In this document: positions 62,766-64,000 of the stretch, one piece after another
Position numbering within the stretch: position 1 is the stretch's first letter
Layout: each line of letters begins with the position of its first letter
Assembly (NCBI RefSeq): GCF_000385925.1
Contig: NC_021175.1
Span: 751,501 to 815,500 of the forward strand
Direction: 5' to 3'
Length of the DNA: 64,000 nucleotides
Origin: Streptococcus cristatus AS 1.3089
Lineage (GTDB): Bacteria; Bacillota; Bacilli; Lactobacillales; Streptococcaceae
Made by a program: the position numbers and the translations under genes
The notes under the pieces: generated by a model
Database searches by the model: none
What the model was told of the DNA's origin: nothing
Seen by the model: only the letters and a program-made list of their open reading frames with translations

Positions 62766-64000
62766 TTACAGAAAAGAAGAAACGGCGATTTAGACCGTAT
62801 TTGTTATTAGGAATTGGATTATTCTATCTTTTTCATTGGCTGTTTAAACTGTGGCTGTTAGCACCAGATACAGATTCAGTAACGGATGTATTTGGTCTTG
62901 GAAAGCTTAACTGGATGAGCGATCATTTAGGAGATAAAGCCTGGTTTGATTTTCAATTCACTCCAGGTTCTTTGTTGGCCGGTCTAGGTGGTTTTTTGAT
63001 TGCTTTTCTACTGTATTTGAGGGTATCTGATACAGGCACGTACAGGTATGGGGAGGAGCATGGGTCGGCACGTTTTGCGACGAAAGACGAATTGATGCGC
63101 TTCCGAGACGCAGAGCCTGAAAAGAATATGATCTTTACACAGAATAGCCAGATGGGACTATTTAATAGCCGCTTGAGCTATGAAAATCAGATTAATAAGA
63201 ATGTCTTAGTTTATGGAGGTACCGGGGATTCAAAGACTCGAAGCGCTGTTAAACCGAATATTTTACAAGGGAACTCTAGCTTTGTGACGACAGATACCAA
63301 AGGGATTTTGATTCATGAAACGGGAAAATCCCTTGTAGAAAAAGGATATAAGATAAAAATCTTTGATTTAATTACTTTCCTGAATTCAGACGGCTTTAAT
63401 GTATTCAAATATATCCATAATGAAATGGATATAGACCGAGTATCAGAGGCCATTACAGAGTCGCTAAACAGAAATGGTCATGAAAGTGATCCTTTCTGGC
63501 CGGCGGCCAATAAGCTTCTGATGCGTTCTTTAATCAGCTATCTCTATTTTGATAGCCAGTTAGATCACTATATGCCAAACCTGGGGCAGGTTACGGATAT
63601 GATTCGAGAATTGAGACGAAATCATCCGGACGCAGAGAGTCCGGTTGAATTGATGTTTGAAGATTTGGAAAGAAGATGGCCGGGGAATTATGCCTGCAGA
63701 CAATGGGCTTTATTTAATAAAAACTTTGACGGCCAGACACGAGCTTCCGTCTATGCTATTTTTGCGACCACTTTCTCGGTATTTGATCATGAACAGCTGA
63801 GAAAGATTATTGAAAAAGACACGCTGGAGATTGAAAAATGGAATATAGAAAAGACTGCTGTTTTCATTCATATTCCAGAAGTAGATCCTGCCTACCAGTT
63901 CTTGTCAGCGTTGCTATTTAGTACACTCTTTGATGTGATGATGAAGACTGCAGATGCCATCTTGCTAGGTGAGCATCCAACAAAGACTAAGAAAGACTTA
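62762..64000 (+). CDS. VirD4/PcfC-type coupling protein, partial (3' end beyond window)
   Basis: The first 413 residues of a type IV coupling protein, open to the last base. A GTG start at 62762 overlaps the pcfB stop, behind GGAGGA. Two N-terminal membrane helices (YLLLGIGLFYLFHWLF; FTPGSLLAGLGGFLIAFLLYL) precede the ATPase domain (EEHGSARFATKDEL, FVTTDTKGILIHETG). The P-loop at residues 152-159 reads GGTGDSKT, with Ser where a Gly normally precedes the Lys. The protein would recruit the relaxosome to the channel. Confidence 0.88.
   Translation, partial: MITEKKKRRFRPYLLLGIGLFYLFHWLFKLWLLAPDTDSVTDVFGLGKLNWMSDHLGDKAWFDFQFTPGSLLAGLGGFLIAFLLYLRVSDTGTYRYGEEHGSARFATKDELMRFRDAEPEKNMIFTQNSQMGLFNSRLSYENQINKNVLVYGGTGDSKTRSAVKPNILQGNSSFVTTDTKGILIHETGKSLVEKGYKIKIFDLITFLNSDGFNVFKYIHNEMDIDRVSEAITESLNRNGHESDPFWPAANKLLMRSLISYLYFDSQLDHYMPNLGQVTDMIRELRRNHPDAESPVELMFEDLERRWPGNYACRQWALFNKNFDGQTRASVYAIFATTFSVFDHEQLRKIIEKDTLEIEKWNIEKTAVFIHIPEVDPAYQFLSALLFSTLFDVMMKTADAILLGEHPTKTKKDL

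Larger units (their letters stand above)
42753..64000 (+). mobile_element. Conjugative element (ICE or integrated plasmid) with pCF10-type transfer module, partial
   Basis: From 42753 all genes point the same way. They comprise a RepA_N-type initiator, small ICE-type proteins, surface-exclusion and antigen I/II adhesin genes, then a type IV secretion operon in the order PrgF-like, PrgH, PrgI, PrgJ/VirB4, PrgK, PrgL, PrgM-position, PcfA-position, PcfB, PcfC/VirD4. Relaxase, accessory transfer genes and any integrase must lie beyond the window. The left border is inferred from gene content only; no attachment repeat was identified. Confidence 0.8.

Overview
The window looks like an oral (mitis/sanguinis-type) Streptococcus chromosome. 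It is low-GC, with streptococcal gene order (pyrR-uracil permease-pyrB, rapZ-yvcK-whiA, niaX-niaR), sortase-anchored adhesins of the GbpC/antigen I/II type, extended -10 promoters (TGnTATAAT) and many small hairpin terminators. No rRNA, tRNA, CRISPR array or insertion-sequence transposase was seen.

Layout. 1-8.5 kb: proline synthesis (proA-proC), a DUF2130 protein, an AT-rich island with a broken ~1059-codon SIR2-domain defence-type gene flanked by a 77-bp duplication of the DUF2130 3' end, a GNAT acetyltransferase and truB. 8.7-16.8 kb: a giant LPXTG collagen-like adhesin with a GbpC-like head and about 22 EF-hand-like repeats, interrupted by two opposite frameshifts, then a glycosyltransferase that may decorate it. 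17-27.4 kb: pepT, cutC, a YjbR protein, a heterodimeric ABC exporter, a MocR-type regulator, the niacin genes niaX/niaR, a PhnA-like protein and a membrane protein. 27.6-32.6 kb: the pyrimidine genes under a PyrR attenuator, then a minus-strand nucleoside hydrolase plus ECF S component behind a preQ1-I-like riboswitch, which points to queuosine/preQ1 salvage. 32.6-41.5 kb: ridA, rapZ-yvcK-whiA, ferredoxin-NADP reductase, an RclA/Har-like flavoprotein, and several damaged genes (a BlaR1/DUF4956 chimera and a methyltransferase with an in-frame TGA). 41.6-42.7 kb: three small unrecognised genes.

From about 42.75 kb to the end lies a conjugative element (ICE or integrated plasmid). It has a RepA_N-type replication protein, a surface-exclusion protein, an antigen I/II-type adhesin and a type IV secretion operon whose order closely parallels prg/pcf of enterococcal pCF10: PrgF-like, VirB6-like (PrgH), PrgI, VirB4-like (PrgJ), PrgK with lytic domains, PrgL, a small PrgM-position gene, a PcfA-position gene, PcfB, and the VirD4-like coupling protein, which is cut by the window end. 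The PrgF-like gene is disrupted by an 11-bp tandem duplication and the PrgC-position surface gene by a +1 shift.

Two cross-cutting observations stand out. A ~175-bp intergenic repeat occurs four times; it is hairpin-rich, has terminal inverted repeats and sits at gene ends. Six accessory genes carry small indels or nonsense codons, most in homopolymers or short repeats, which fits decay, phase variation or sequence error.
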